DNA of 64,000 bases from UBA12170 sp964293475 (GCA_964293475.1 CAXYYJ010000029.1:5975-69974), one strand, 5' to 3'; counted from the first letter of the stretch, positions 16,795 to 26,683 are shown. The notes: generated from the letters alone by a model not told the origin. A program made the numbers and translations.

Positions 16795-19710
16795 ATGAAA
16801 AAGTTGACTATGACATTGTTTAAAAGACAGTATTTTATAATCTTAATTCTGGTTTTATTCGCGACGAATAGAGTGCCAGCATTATGCCTCTCCAATGGGG
16901 ATAATTCCGATCCTAAAGGGACTCCTCCGGGTAAAAGTGGTTTCTTGCCCGATACTGTCAATGTATTTAAGGTAGCCAAAGATGTTAGCGAAATTTTTGT
17001 TAATGCGGTTAAAAGTCCCGTTTACAACGATATTTTTGGAGATACTTCTATTCTTAACCAGATTTTTCTTGCCAATTTTACTTCCAACGATATAGCCAAT
17101 TCCTATAAAGATGCCATTGACCAGCAAATCCGCGCAAAAAAAGGAGATATTGGTCTAAATCTAAAAGGCGATTACACCGAAAATTTTACTCCGGGTTTTT
17201 CAGTAGATGAAGATCTAACTTTCAAACGCCGTTTTTATGTGGGTCTGGAGTGGGATATTATCAATGGCGGATTGTTCGATGCATCCAATAAAATCCATCA
17301 GCTGAAAATGGAGTCCATACTTAAGGAGTATGAAGCCCTTGAATATGCTGAGAAAGAAAACTATCGCTACTTGTTCAACTATATCAACTACTTGTTCAAC
17401 CAGAAGAAAATCGAAATTTTGGAAGAGCGCCGCGGATTGGTTGCCAAACAATTGAATTTTACCAAAGAGCTGTATTATCTTCATTATGTGGGTTGGGAGA
17501 AAGTTCTGCAGTATCAGGCCAAGGTGGAAGATATTGACCATCAAATCTATCAGATTAAAAGTTTCAATAAGCACATTCCAGCCAGCATCCCCGATTCGCT
17601 CCTTGCAAGTGGACTGAGTGCCGACCAGCTGCCCCTGTTCGATGTAAATCTCGATAGTTTAATGAAAATATACTACGAGCATCACGCCGAAGATACTGTG
17701 ACTCAAATAAAACTCGCCATCTACCGCGATAATATTAAATGGTGGAAAGACATTACCCTGAAGCCTTATGTTCGGTACAATATATATATGGACGAATTTA
17801 ATGTTTCGAAAAACTATGGATCTGCCGGTGTTACACTAAGTGTGCCTCTAAGATTTCATAATAAAGGTAAACTTATGCGTTCCCAGGAAGCCATCTACAG
17901 ATCGGAGCAAATGAAAGAGCTCGAAGGTGGCGACAATGAACTCGTTAATATTTATGCCGAATTTGGCTATAAACTGAAGCAAATCAAGGAGTTTTATTAT
18001 CGCAAATTGCTCAACGACGAGCTCATCAGAAAAGAACTTGTTAAAAAGGATTATCATGATGTGGCTTTCAATCCGGTTTTTACCTTGGGACTTATCGACG
18101 ATAAAAAAGCTATGGAGGCCGAAATTATCGACATTAAAAAACTCATGTACATTAATCTTGTTCGGTTGGCTTTCTATCTCGAAAACCGCAAGCCTACCAA
18201 TTTCATTACTGTCCTGAAACCTGAAGATTTTGTTGGTAGATATAGTGGTAGTGTAAAAATGTTTGTCAACCAGACTGACATGCAGAAGTTCTCTGCTACT
18301 GATTTGGCAAATTTCCTCTGGAAAAACGAATTTATCGATGCTATTGTTGAAACCTCGGGCGATAGCCTTTCGGAGCAATTAAATGTGATGCTCGATAAAA
18401 CCCGGTTGGCCAATGTGTTCTTTTCTATAATGACCCGCGTTCCTGTTCAAGGTTCGTATCCCAATGTAGCTGCCGATATCAGCACTTTGCAGCAATGGAA
18501 CAAAGACCGCATAATTGGCCGTCATTACGAGATTGATTACTCCAGCCCATCCAGTCTCGACGAATCTGCCGAAATGGCCTTGAGCGACTGGTTGAACAGC
18601 ATTCCGCAGAATGAATCCACAGGTGGAATCAGATTGAGCATTGGAATTCCTTCTAATCTGAGCATCAATTTATTGAATAAAATATTCGACAAATTCGATT
18701 TGGTTTTTGTTCGCGAAAGAGGAATGCCCGACCGTGAGAAAATTCAGGAGACTTTTTCGCGCGAAATCAGCATGGATCGCGATCGGTTGGTACTGAGCAT
18801 GGATGGAACCGATTTTGTGGACAGAATGCACGTGGATAATTTTATGTCGAATCTTTATGAAAATCTGCGCATCAGCAATTTTGCCTTTGCTTCCTACGAG
18901 AGTATGCACCATTTAGATACCCGCGTTATCAATCATACCGACTCCCCCGAATCATTAATTGCCAGCATTCAGGATCAGATTTACCTTTCCGAATCAAAAG
19001 TGCCAGCGGAAACTGAAAGAGTAGAAGAAAAGGTTAAGGAACAAGCGGTTGTTTATATCCCCGCAACTGAACCCGAAAAAGAAATAGTGACTCAGGAAAC
19101 TGTCACAGAAGAGGCAACTCAAATAGCTGAACAAGTTGTAGTTGAATCAACTCCTTTAGAAGTTACAGAAAATCAATCAACTCCAGAAGTGGCTATAGTG
19201 GTGGAAGAAACCTTTACCGAAACAGAAGCCATATCGCCTGTGGAAGCTGATTCAAATTTGGTTTCAACTGAATTGACAGAGCAAGTGGTTGAAGCACCTG
19301 TGGAAATTGAAATAGTTGAGCCAGTTAATCAGGAAATAATTGAAAATACAGCCGTGGCTGTGATGATTGATTCAGTGCAAACTGAGATACCAACTGATAG
19401 TGCAGATAGGAGATTAGAAGTTGTCGAAACAATTCAAACCACTGTTAATGAGTCGGTAGAGACAAATGTGGTAATAGAAAACATTATTGTTGAAGAAAAA
19501 TATTACAGAATTCAGATAGCTGCAAGCAAGGTAAAGCTTAGTGAGAATTTTCTCATGAAATTTAAAGCCGAGGACATTAGAGAAATAACAAAAGATGGAT
19601 ATTTTAAATATACCACCGGCAGTTTTTCAACAGAAAGAGAAGCTTTGAAGCAGCTACGTTTATATAAAGAGAAATCAGGAAATACAGGTGCATTTATTGT
19701 AACCTATTAA
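16795..19710 (+). CDS. TolC-like outer-membrane protein with TIM-barrel-like and SPOR domains
   Basis: 971 residues with an N-terminal signal (hydrophobic about 12-30). Residues 60-470 look like an outer-membrane efflux protein: long heptad helices (about 155-255 and 365-465) separated by barrel-like strands ending YVGLEWDIINGG and AGVTLSVPLRF. Residues 486-705 alternate eight hydrophobic strands (KMFV, DAIVE, FFSIM, YEIDY, RLSIGI, LVFVRE, LVLSMDG, FAFASYE) with helices, the pattern of a TIM barrel such as a glycoside-hydrolase-type domain. A Glu/Thr/Val-rich low-complexity linker (about 735-895) leads to a C-terminal SPOR domain (903-971, YYRIQIAAS...GSF), expected to bind denuded peptidoglycan. 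It is first in a four-gene operon with an HlyD-like adaptor, a regulator-like protein and a GT2 synthase. I infer an outer-membrane exit duct for a polysaccharide. The TIM-barrel call is from alternation only. Confidence 0.72.
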   Translation: MKKLTMTLFKRQYFIILILVLFATNRVPALCLSNGDNSDPKGTPPGKSGFLPDTVNVFKVAKDVSEIFVNAVKSPVYNDIFGDTSILNQIFLANFTSNDIANSYKDAIDQQIRAKKGDIGLNLKGDYTENFTPGFSVDEDLTFKRRFYVGLEWDIINGGLFDASNKIHQLKMESILKEYEALEYAEKENYRYLFNYINYLFNQKKIEILEERRGLVAKQLNFTKELYYLHYVGWEKVLQYQAKVEDIDHQIYQIKSFNKHIPASIPDSLLASGLSADQLPLFDVNLDSLMKIYYEHHAEDTVTQIKLAIYRDNIKWWKDITLKPYVRYNIYMDEFNVSKNYGSAGVTLSVPLRFHNKGKLMRSQEAIYRSEQMKELEGGDNELVNIYAEFGYKLKQIKEFYYRKLLNDELIRKELVKKDYHDVAFNPVFTLGLIDDKKAMEAEIIDIKKLMYINLVRLAFYLENRKPTNFITVLKPEDFVGRYSGSVKMFVNQTDMQKFSATDLANFLWKNEFIDAIVETSGDSLSEQLNVMLDKTRLANVFFSIMTRVPVQGSYPNVAADISTLQQWNKDRIIGRHYEIDYSSPSSLDESAEMALSDWLNSIPQNESTGGIRLSIGIPSNLSINLLNKIFDKFDLVFVRERGMPDREKIQETFSREISMDRDRLVLSMDGTDFVDRMHVDNFMSNLYENLRISNFAFASYESMHHLDTRVINHTDSPESLIASIQDQIYLSESKVPAETERVEEKVKEQAVVYIPATEPEKEIVTQETVTEEATQIAEQVVVESTPLEVTENQSTPEVAIVVEETFTETEAISPVEADSNLVSTELTEQVVEAPVEIEIVEPVNQEIIENTAVAVMIDSVQTEIPTDSADRRLEVVETIQTTVNESVETNVVIENIIVEEKYYRIQIAASKVKLSENFLMKFKAEDIREITKDGYFKYTTGSFSTEREALKQLRLYKEKSGNTGAFIVTY

Positions 19711-19725
19711 TAAAAAGGAAAATAC

Positions 19726-20790
19726 ATGAAGCCGTTTAAATTTCAAACGAAAGCAACAGTACTTAAGGGGGTTCGGGAAGAAGCTCCTAAAAAATCTGCC
19801 AACTGGGATAGGATCATCTATTTGATTTTGTTTTTAATCATATTAATATCTATTATCTACTATGCTGTGAGCAAGAGCTTTTATGTGAACATTTATGGGC
19901 ACGTATATTCGCATCAGTTTAGAGTGCAGTTTCCTGAGGATATAGCGGTTTTTAAATACCATGTAAAGGAGCAGGATACCGTGGAAAAAGGCGATACCTT
20001 ATTTTATTATCGCTTAAATCTGATGGATGCCGAAGACGATGGCAGTGGAACAGCAGTTGCAGCAGTAGTATCAAATAATTCCGACTGGTATTTGAAGGAA
20101 AGATTGCAAACTCAGAAAAATATTAGTTTAAACTACATCGAAATTCAGGACTTTAAGAACAATATAAACCGCATAGAAAAAGAAATTGACATCACCCGCA
20201 AGGAAGTTTATCTCGATGTTTATCCGCAAGTGGAGCTCAAACAAGCCCTTTTAGAAATCGAAAAACTGAAAGTGGACATCACCAAAACCGAAGATGAAAT
20301 TGCTTACCTCAAGGAATATCTGTCTATGTTGAGCTATTACGAAGCACAATCAAAACTCAATCAACCTGTTGTAAATAGTGGCGATGGCGATGAAGTGGTT
20401 TTGTGGGATTATTATAAAAGTCCGGTGAATGGCAAGATTGATAAAATATTCAATGAGACCGAAGAAGTTATTTACAAGAAAGACATAGTGATGTACGTGA
20501 ATAATTTCGACAGCATATTTATTCTGGGCTATTTAGATCAAAAAGATATCGACCAGTTTGAACTGGGCGAGAGTTTGAGTATTACCTTTGCAAATGGGCA
20601 GGTGAGCCGCGGAATGATCAATAATTTCTATATTAATACCGAAGAATTACCATTGGATTTTGTGGAACCAAAAGCCCGCTACAAACGCAGAGTTGTTGTG
20701 CGTCTTGTGCCAGAGACTCAGGAGATAGCCCAGGAATGGAAAAAATATCATTTGTTTGAGGTTCGGATCACAAAAACCCGGTATTTCTAA
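19726..20790 (+). CDS. HlyD-like membrane-fusion (periplasmic adaptor) protein
   Basis: 354 residues. Cytoplasmic N-terminus, one membrane helix (about 29-49), then a split lipoyl/barrel-sandwich domain (FPEDIAVFKYHVKEQDTVEKGDTLFYY and SPVNGKIDKIF...DIVMYV) around a coiled-coil hairpin (about 125-205), then a beta-barrel domain (IFILGYLDQKDIDQFELGESLSITF). This is the standard HlyD/EmrA order. No ABC or MFS transporter is adjacent. The gene lies 15 bases after the TolC-like gene and before a GT2 synthase, so it most likely bridges the inner-membrane synthase to the outer-membrane channel. Confidence 0.85.
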   Translation: MKPFKFQTKATVLKGVREEAPKKSANWDRIIYLILFLIILISIIYYAVSKSFYVNIYGHVYSHQFRVQFPEDIAVFKYHVKEQDTVEKGDTLFYYRLNLMDAEDDGSGTAVAAVVSNNSDWYLKERLQTQKNISLNYIEIQDFKNNINRIEKEIDITRKEVYLDVYPQVELKQALLEIEKLKVDITKTEDEIAYLKEYLSMLSYYEAQSKLNQPVVNSGDGDEVVLWDYYKSPVNGKIDKIFNETEEVIYKKDIVMYVNNFDSIFILGYLDQKDIDQFELGESLSITFANGQVSRGMINNFYINTEELPLDFVEPKARYKRRVVVRLVPETQEIAQEWKKYHLFEVRITKTRYF

Positions 20791-20832
20791 ATCGAAGGGA
20801 GCATAAACAGAACCCTTAAAACATTAAAACCT

Positions 20833-22233
20833 ATGGCAAACGATCAATTTGGAAAAAAGGTTCAAACTCAGAGTAATAAGGAGATATATTTTATATCCGA
20901 TTACAATGATTTGGATATTAAAAAGGTGGTGATTAGCGATGCAATCATTCTCGATTATTCCAATAGGGATGGTTGTACTTCTTTCGTTAAACAAGTTAGA
21001 TCGTCTTTTGTGGAGTCCATTTATCTTGTTCCTATTTTCATTTTGTCAATCAACGACGAAATTGATTCCTTCATAGCCAGTCTCACCGACGGAACTGTTC
21101 ACAGCCTTCAGGAAGAAACTTTTATGGGGGTTTATCAAGCTATCGATCAGCGTATAAAGCAATTGCAAACCACCGATAATAACGATCAGGAAATCAAAAT
21201 TCAGAATAAAATTATTCGGTTTCACTACACTCGTCAGCGCCGCATGAAAGCTATTATTTCATCGCAATCGCATATCGGTTACGAATTTCCATTGCTAAGC
21301 CTGCATTTCAAAAATGTAAATACCGAGGAAAAATTTTCACTTCTCGATAAAATGGTGAACAAGGAATTGTTCCGCTTGCGTTATGAAGATATTGTTCATT
21401 TGTGCAATAATTGCTATTCGGGCTTTTTAAACTATCGTGAGGTTTGCCCAAAATGTCAGGCTTCCGATTTGTATACCGAAAATCTTATTCACCATTTTGT
21501 TTGTGCACATGTGGCTCCCGAGAGCGATTATATTAACAAAGATCAAATGATTTGCCCCAAATGTAATCGTATGCTCAGGCATATAGGCGTAGACTATGAT
21601 AAGCCTTCGCTCATTTATACCTGCAACAGTTGTGGCCATCATTTTCAGGATTCTTTGATGCAGGCGCTCTGTATGAACTGCGAAAGCGTTCACAATGTGG
21701 ATAGTTTACTATCACGGAAAATATACAACTATGAACTTACTGCTCTTGGCGAAGAAGCTGCCATTGGCGGGTTGGTTCCAAGCCAGAAAGCAGAGTCGGA
21801 AATGCCCGGTTTTATTGGGTTTTCAACTTTTAATATTTTCCTTAAATATGAAATTGAGCGCATAAAAAATAGTGGCAAAACAAGTAGTGCCGGTAGTTTG
21901 AGTTTGAGAACCCCAGCTGCTTTAAATGCCACAATGGGCATCAAATATAACTCTGTAATCAGCGAAATTGCTGATTTTCTGAAGAATGCCACACTGGCAA
22001 CAGATATTCTCACTTTCATCAATAACAATACTTTCCTTATTATTTCACCCGATAACGACAAATTCCGCCTCGAAAGTTTATTGAATAATATTCGACATTC
22101 CATTCAAAAACTCATCGATAGCAATGTGGACGATGCCAATATTGTGGTTAAAATTAAAGCGGAAAACATTGACAGTACAAAAAATCATAATGACCTAATT
22201 AATAGTTTGTTAACTAGTAATAGTGCTAACTGA
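20833..22233 (+). CDS. Receiver-like/zinc-ribbon/degenerate GGDEF protein (TackOD1-like)
   Basis: 466 residues, no membrane segment. Residues 17-110 read as a receiver-like fold without the acidic pair. The centre has paired cysteines at 191/194, 205/208, 241/244, 264/267 and 280/283, plus Cys224, a multi-zinc-ribbon arrangement like the family Pfam names TackOD1 (assignment from memory). Residues 325-440 follow the GGDEF fold: FIGFSTFNIF in place of the LTGLxNR region, and FINNNTFLIISP (395-406) in place of RYGGDEFAIILP. The catalytic GGDEF is N397-N-N-T-F401, so cyclase activity should be lost. Its stop overlaps the GT2 start (TGATG), so the two are translationally coupled. I infer a regulatory or assembly subunit of the synthase. 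Confidence 0.75.
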   Translation: MANDQFGKKVQTQSNKEIYFISDYNDLDIKKVVISDAIILDYSNRDGCTSFVKQVRSSFVESIYLVPIFILSINDEIDSFIASLTDGTVHSLQEETFMGVYQAIDQRIKQLQTTDNNDQEIKIQNKIIRFHYTRQRRMKAIISSQSHIGYEFPLLSLHFKNVNTEEKFSLLDKMVNKELFRLRYEDIVHLCNNCYSGFLNYREVCPKCQASDLYTENLIHHFVCAHVAPESDYINKDQMICPKCNRMLRHIGVDYDKPSLIYTCNSCGHHFQDSLMQALCMNCESVHNVDSLLSRKIYNYELTALGEEAAIGGLVPSQKAESEMPGFIGFSTFNIFLKYEIERIKNSGKTSSAGSLSLRTPAALNATMGIKYNSVISEIADFLKNATLATDILTFINNNTFLIISPDNDKFRLESLLNNIRHSIQKLIDSNVDDANIVVKIKAENIDSTKNHNDLINSLLTSNSAN

Positions 22234-23543
22234 TGATTTATAATTTTTGGGACGAATTTTTTTGGTATTGGTATTCCAACGGCTTCGAAAAGGTTTTCAA
22301 TATCTTCTGGTACTTCTTTCTCCTCGAAGCTCCCAGGTTTCTTCTCATGGATTTCGTTATTCTATTTGTTTATTTCCGCCGTCGCGATGTTATGCGATCT
22401 GCCCGCGAAAATGCACGCAGCAAGTTCCTCCTCGAAAATCCTGTGGTTTCGGTTATTGCCCCGGGTAAAAACGAAGGAAAGCACATCTATAAACTGGTGA
22501 ACTCGCTCAACGAGCAAACCTATAGAAATATTCAAATTGTAATTGTTGATGATGGTTCCGACGACGATACCTATACCATTTGTAAAAACCTGTACGACAA
22601 CGGGTTAATTGATGTGTTTCTGAGGAACGATGCCCGTGGTGGAAAAGCGTCTGCCGCCAATCTGGCTTTGCGCTATGCCACCGGTAAGTTTGTGGTTCAC
22701 CTCGATGCCGATTCATCCTTTGATGCCAGTGCCATTGAAAATATTATTATCCCTTTTTATCTCGACGAAACTGTGGGAGCAGTGGGGGGAAATATAAAAG
22801 TAAGAAATTATTCGAAAAATATTTGTACTTCGGTTCAGGCCATCGAATATCTGCAAACCATCTCCATAGGGCGTATGGTAACATCTTATCTGGGGATTTA
22901 TAAAATTATCTCGGGTGCTTTTGGTGCTTTCCGCAAAGATATTCTCGATAGAATAGGTGGCTGGGATATTGGGCCAGGATTAGATGGGGATATTACGGTT
23001 AAGATTAGAAAACTTGGATATAGAATTGAATTTGAGCATACTGCAGTTGGTCTAACCAATGTTCCGGAAAAATGGAAAAACCTGTCGAACCAGCGAATGC
23101 GGTGGAATAAATCGCTCATCAGATTCAGGCTACGCAAGCACAAAGATGTACTTTTACCAGGAGCTAATTTCAGTTTTTCGAACTTCTTCGCCAATTTCGA
23201 GAATATATTTTTTAACCTGATTCTCGATGTGGTATGGTTTTTCTATATCATTAACATTGTGGTTACCAATGTCGATTTTCTGGCTTTCATTATTCCGCTA
23301 AAAATAATGCTCTATGGCACAGCCAGTTTCTTACAATTTATTGTGGTATTGATAATTTCTGAGCGTTGGCGCCAGGAAATAAAACTCATCATTTATATTC
23401 CGCTAATGATGATTTACAATGGGTATTATATGCGTATTGTACGAACCATGGCCTATATCAAAGAGATTTTCTTTCTTTCTTCCTACAAAGACCCATGGAA
23501 CCCTAGCAAATCATCTGATAAAGCCCGCGATTTTGGGTTGTAA
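22233..23543 (+). CDS. Processive family 2 glycosyltransferase (polysaccharide synthase)
   Basis: 436 residues. Two N-terminal membrane helices (about 20-50), a GT2 core, and three C-terminal helices (about 320-400). All catalytic motifs are present: VIAPGKNEG, VDDGSDDD (106-112), HLDADS with Asp158/Asp160, SGAFGAFRKD (227-236, the FFCGS-like region), Asp251 in GLDGD, and Q287-RM-R290-W291 (QxxRW). It resembles BcsA or PgaC cores but has no PilZ domain. It is the last gene of the operon with TolC-like, HlyD-like and regulator-like genes. It is expected to make a homopolymer at the inner membrane and extrude it; the sugar is unknown. Confidence 0.9.
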   Translation: MIYNFWDEFFWYWYSNGFEKVFNIFWYFFLLEAPRFLLMDFVILFVYFRRRDVMRSARENARSKFLLENPVVSVIAPGKNEGKHIYKLVNSLNEQTYRNIQIVIVDDGSDDDTYTICKNLYDNGLIDVFLRNDARGGKASAANLALRYATGKFVVHLDADSSFDASAIENIIIPFYLDETVGAVGGNIKVRNYSKNICTSVQAIEYLQTISIGRMVTSYLGIYKIISGAFGAFRKDILDRIGGWDIGPGLDGDITVKIRKLGYRIEFEHTAVGLTNVPEKWKNLSNQRMRWNKSLIRFRLRKHKDVLLPGANFSFSNFFANFENIFFNLILDVVWFFYIINIVVTNVDFLAFIIPLKIMLYGTASFLQFIVVLIISERWRQEIKLIIYIPLMMIYNGYYMRIVRTMAYIKEIFFLSSYKDPWNPSKSSDKARDFGL

Positions 23544-23544
23544 G

Positions 23545-26500
23545 TTAGTTGGATAATGGCGATTGATATGGAATAAGAAAATGCATTTTTGTTCCTACTC
23601 CAAATTCCGATTCTACCCAAATTTCTCCCCCCAACAATTCAACACATGATTTTGCAATAGCCAAACCAAGTCCGGTTCCGCCAAACTCCTGGCTAATATT
23701 GGTGTCTGCCTGGGCAAAACGTTCAAACACAATTTGCTTTTGCTGTTCGTTCATTCCGATTCCTGTATCAGAAATTGTGAAAAATAGTTGGTTGTCAATG
23801 AGTTCGTAGATAATTTTGACTTTGCCTTCTCTTGTAAACTTAATAGCGTTGCCAATAATATTGTTCAGTATTTGCCGTAGGCGGGTTTCATCGGTAATGA
23901 TGAGATCATTGCCTGTTGGTAAACCATAATGATACAGAAGTTCAACCTTATCCTGTTTCTGCATATTGAGCAATTCACCATTAAAATATTGAATTAGCTC
24001 CATCATGATACTGTTCAGACTGAAAATGTTCGATGAAATTTTCATCTGATTGGCGTTTATTTTCGAAATATCTACCAAATCATTGATAAGATTGAGCAAG
24101 TGATAACTGCTTCTGTTTATGATTTTTAGAAAGCTTGACTTCTCATCCATTTCCATGGTAGGATCTTGCACCAGTTCCGAAAAACCAAGGATAGCATTCA
24201 TGGGGGTTCTTATTTCGTGGCTCATATTGGCTAAAAACGCCGATTTCAACCTATCGCTTTCCTGCGCCTTGTCCCGTGCAGCTATCAATTCGTTTGTAAT
24301 TCTGATTTGTTCCGATATGTCGCGCGAAACGGCAATAATAACTTTTTCGTCGAAATAATAGCCGGGCGATAAAACCACTTCTTTGGGAAATACCGTTTTA
24401 TCTTTCTTTAAACCCCAGAAATTTATAGTGTTTTGCTCTCCTTCAAAGGCCTTGGCCATGGCTTGTTTAACAACTGATAAATCGTTTCTTCCAGGAGCCG
24501 ATAGAAATTCGGGGGTCTTTCCTATTAACTCAGTTAGTTCGTATCCATATTTTTCAAGTGCCGCCTGATTGGCAAATATAAACTCGCCCCTGAGATTAAT
24601 GATATAAATCATTTCAGAAATACTGTTCAAAATGTTTTGATAGGTATCGTGCGATTGTTTTAGCTGCGATTTGTTTTTAAGCTCTTCGGTTTTGTCCTGA
24701 ATGATGAGCAACAATGCAACCATTTGATCTCTAAGTATTTTGCTTGCATGAACATTTACATTAAATCTGGTCCCGTTTTTTTTCTTATGGATAAATTCAA
24801 AGATATTTGAATCGGAAATCAAAGCAGATTTCATTTTCTTGTCCACCTCATCCGCAGAAATTGTTTGCAGATCGTAGGCGGTTAAATGAAGAAATTCTTC
24901 CTCTGAATATCCATAGAGTTTCCTGGCCGCATTGTTGGAAAAGATTATAGCTTTTGTGGATGAGTCTATGGCCAGCATGGGTGCTGTATTCTGTTCCATG
25001 TATAACCTGAATTGCGATTCAATCTCCAGAGTCCGGTTTTTCTCTTCTTCTATTTGATTGATATTCTGAAGCAATTTGAGCTCCAAATTTTTTCTATCGG
25101 TAATATCGAAGGCTGTTCCAATTGCTGCATTTTTTCCCAAATATTTGGTTTGATGCGCCGAAAACTCTATCCACTTAACTTCTTTCGACTTGGTTACAAT
25201 TTTAAATTCATAGTTGGCAATGGTAGGGTCGCCGCTAATTCTTTGTCCCCCGCGTCTTTTCACCAATTCCTGATGATCCGGATGTACAATATGCCAAAAT
25301 GGGAAATTCCGGGCTTCGCTGGGAGAATATCCTGTTATTCTTTCAAAGGCCTGATTGGCAAATAGATATTTATCAGAATATATAAATATTGCCGCCGATG
25401 TTGACTCAGTAAGTGCCCTGAAAGTTTGTATTTGTTCGTGAAGCTGATTTTTTAAATTGTTCGAAGAAGAAATATCGACACTGGATATGATGAGTTTGTG
25501 GGGCTCATGAGTCATACCTCTCAATATGTTGGCCGATGATTTTAGTGTTTTTGTTATGTCCTGTTCCGTAGAAATACGATAAACCAAATCCATCATATTG
25601 CCGGTTTCAATCACCATGTCAATGCCTTCTTTCACTCGTTCTGCATCATCGGTATGAATAGAATGGAGCCATACATCCAGAGTGGGACTGCATTCGCTCC
25701 GTTCAATCTGCAAAATGTCGCACATGATGTGATTGTATGTAACCTGATGGTTCGATAGGTCTATTTCGATAATTCCAATGGCTTCCATCTTGGTAACAAA
25801 CAGCAACCTGTCGTGCATTTCTTTCAATTGTTTTTGCGCCTCTAACCTTTGGCTTATATTTCTCATGATGGTGATATAACCATCAGTAGTTTTTTTCGAA
25901 TGCATCTCCACAGGGATTCCTTTGCCCCCCTTTTTTCTCAGGCAACGTTCCGTTAATATTTCTGCACCATCATCTAAATCTTTAAATCTCAATGGATTGA
26001 CTTCAAGCTCATCTTTCTCAAATATAAAGCTGATATGATTGCCTATTATTTCGGACTTAGAATATCCTGTAAAATCAACCAAAACCTGGTTCATGTGAAT
26101 AATTTCACCTTTTTTATTACCCAATACCACCGCATCGCCAGCAAGCTCAATGTACTCGGGGAGTAGCGAATTTATCTGGGTAATGGATTCATTGTTCTCA
26201 ATGCTATGCTGCAATTGAAAGAAAATACCTGTGAGTTGCTGATTTCCATGGGTAAAAGCTTCTGAAAACTTAACTGAAAATCTGATTTGATTAAATTCGA
26301 GTGTTGTATTTTCTTGTTGAATTCCATTTTTTAAAAAGGCATCGAGGTCCACAAGAAAATTATGGTTTGAACCATGGTCCAAAACTAATTCCCGATTATT
26401 TGCCGACCCACCCAATGCGACCTTATTATCTCCATAAAAAAGGCTCAGAAATGCTTTGCTGCCCGAAATAATAGCGTGTTCCGAATTAACAAAACATAAA

Positions 26501-26562
26501 ATAATGTCATCCGAAAGCAGAAGTGCATCATATAATGAAGTATTATCATCCCTTGTTCCCAT
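23545..26562 (-). CDS. Multi-PAS sensor histidine kinase
   Basis: 1005 residues without membrane helices. At least five PAS domains are readable (about 135-245, 250-370, 385-495, 520-635, 650-760), each starting with a pattern like AGDAVVLGNKKGEIIHMNQ or SISEMIYIINLRGEFIFANQ. A further weak PAS-like segment occupies the first 110 residues. HisKA (FLANMSHEIRTPMNAILGF, near 785) and HATPase_c (NNIIGNAIKFT, DTGIGM, GGTGLGLAI) complete it. There is no receiver domain. It converges on the GT2 gene with a 1-base gap. A link to the exopolysaccharide operon is possible but unsupported. Confidence 0.9.
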   Translation of the reverse strand: MGTRDDNTSLYDALLLSDDIILCFVNSEHAIISGSKAFLSLFYGDNKVALGGSANNRELVLDHGSNHNFLVDLDAFLKNGIQQENTTLEFNQIRFSVKFSEAFTHGNQQLTGIFFQLQHSIENNESITQINSLLPEYIELAGDAVVLGNKKGEIIHMNQVLVDFTGYSKSEIIGNHISFIFEKDELEVNPLRFKDLDDGAEILTERCLRKKGGKGIPVEMHSKKTTDGYITIMRNISQRLEAQKQLKEMHDRLLFVTKMEAIGIIEIDLSNHQVTYNHIMCDILQIERSECSPTLDVWLHSIHTDDAERVKEGIDMVIETGNMMDLVYRISTEQDITKTLKSSANILRGMTHEPHKLIISSVDISSSNNLKNQLHEQIQTFRALTESTSAAIFIYSDKYLFANQAFERITGYSPSEARNFPFWHIVHPDHQELVKRRGGQRISGDPTIANYEFKIVTKSKEVKWIEFSAHQTKYLGKNAAIGTAFDITDRKNLELKLLQNINQIEEEKNRTLEIESQFRLYMEQNTAPMLAIDSSTKAIIFSNNAARKLYGYSEEEFLHLTAYDLQTISADEVDKKMKSALISDSNIFEFIHKKKNGTRFNVNVHASKILRDQMVALLLIIQDKTEELKNKSQLKQSHDTYQNILNSISEMIYIINLRGEFIFANQAALEKYGYELTELIGKTPEFLSAPGRNDLSVVKQAMAKAFEGEQNTINFWGLKKDKTVFPKEVVLSPGYYFDEKVIIAVSRDISEQIRITNELIAARDKAQESDRLKSAFLANMSHEIRTPMNAILGFSELVQDPTMEMDEKSSFLKIINRSSYHLLNLINDLVDISKINANQMKISSNIFSLNSIMMELIQYFNGELLNMQKQDKVELLYHYGLPTGNDLIITDETRLRQILNNIIGNAIKFTREGKVKIIYELIDNQLFFTISDTGIGMNEQQKQIVFERFAQADTNISQEFGGTGLGLAIAKSCVELLGGEIWVESEFGVGTKMHFLIPYQSPLSN

Positions 26563-26683
26563 AGGTATAGGTCTGCTTATAATTTGATTTTGATTTGATT
26601 AATAAACCCGATATTCCATCAGCTTCTTATGCTGGTAAAGTTTCCGGCAATCAATAAAGATAATAATATTTCAGAAATCATTG

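Noticed and set aside
20833..22233. Active diguanylate cyclase
   Set aside because: The GGDEF signature reads NNNTF, and the metal-binding Asp/Glu positions are missing.
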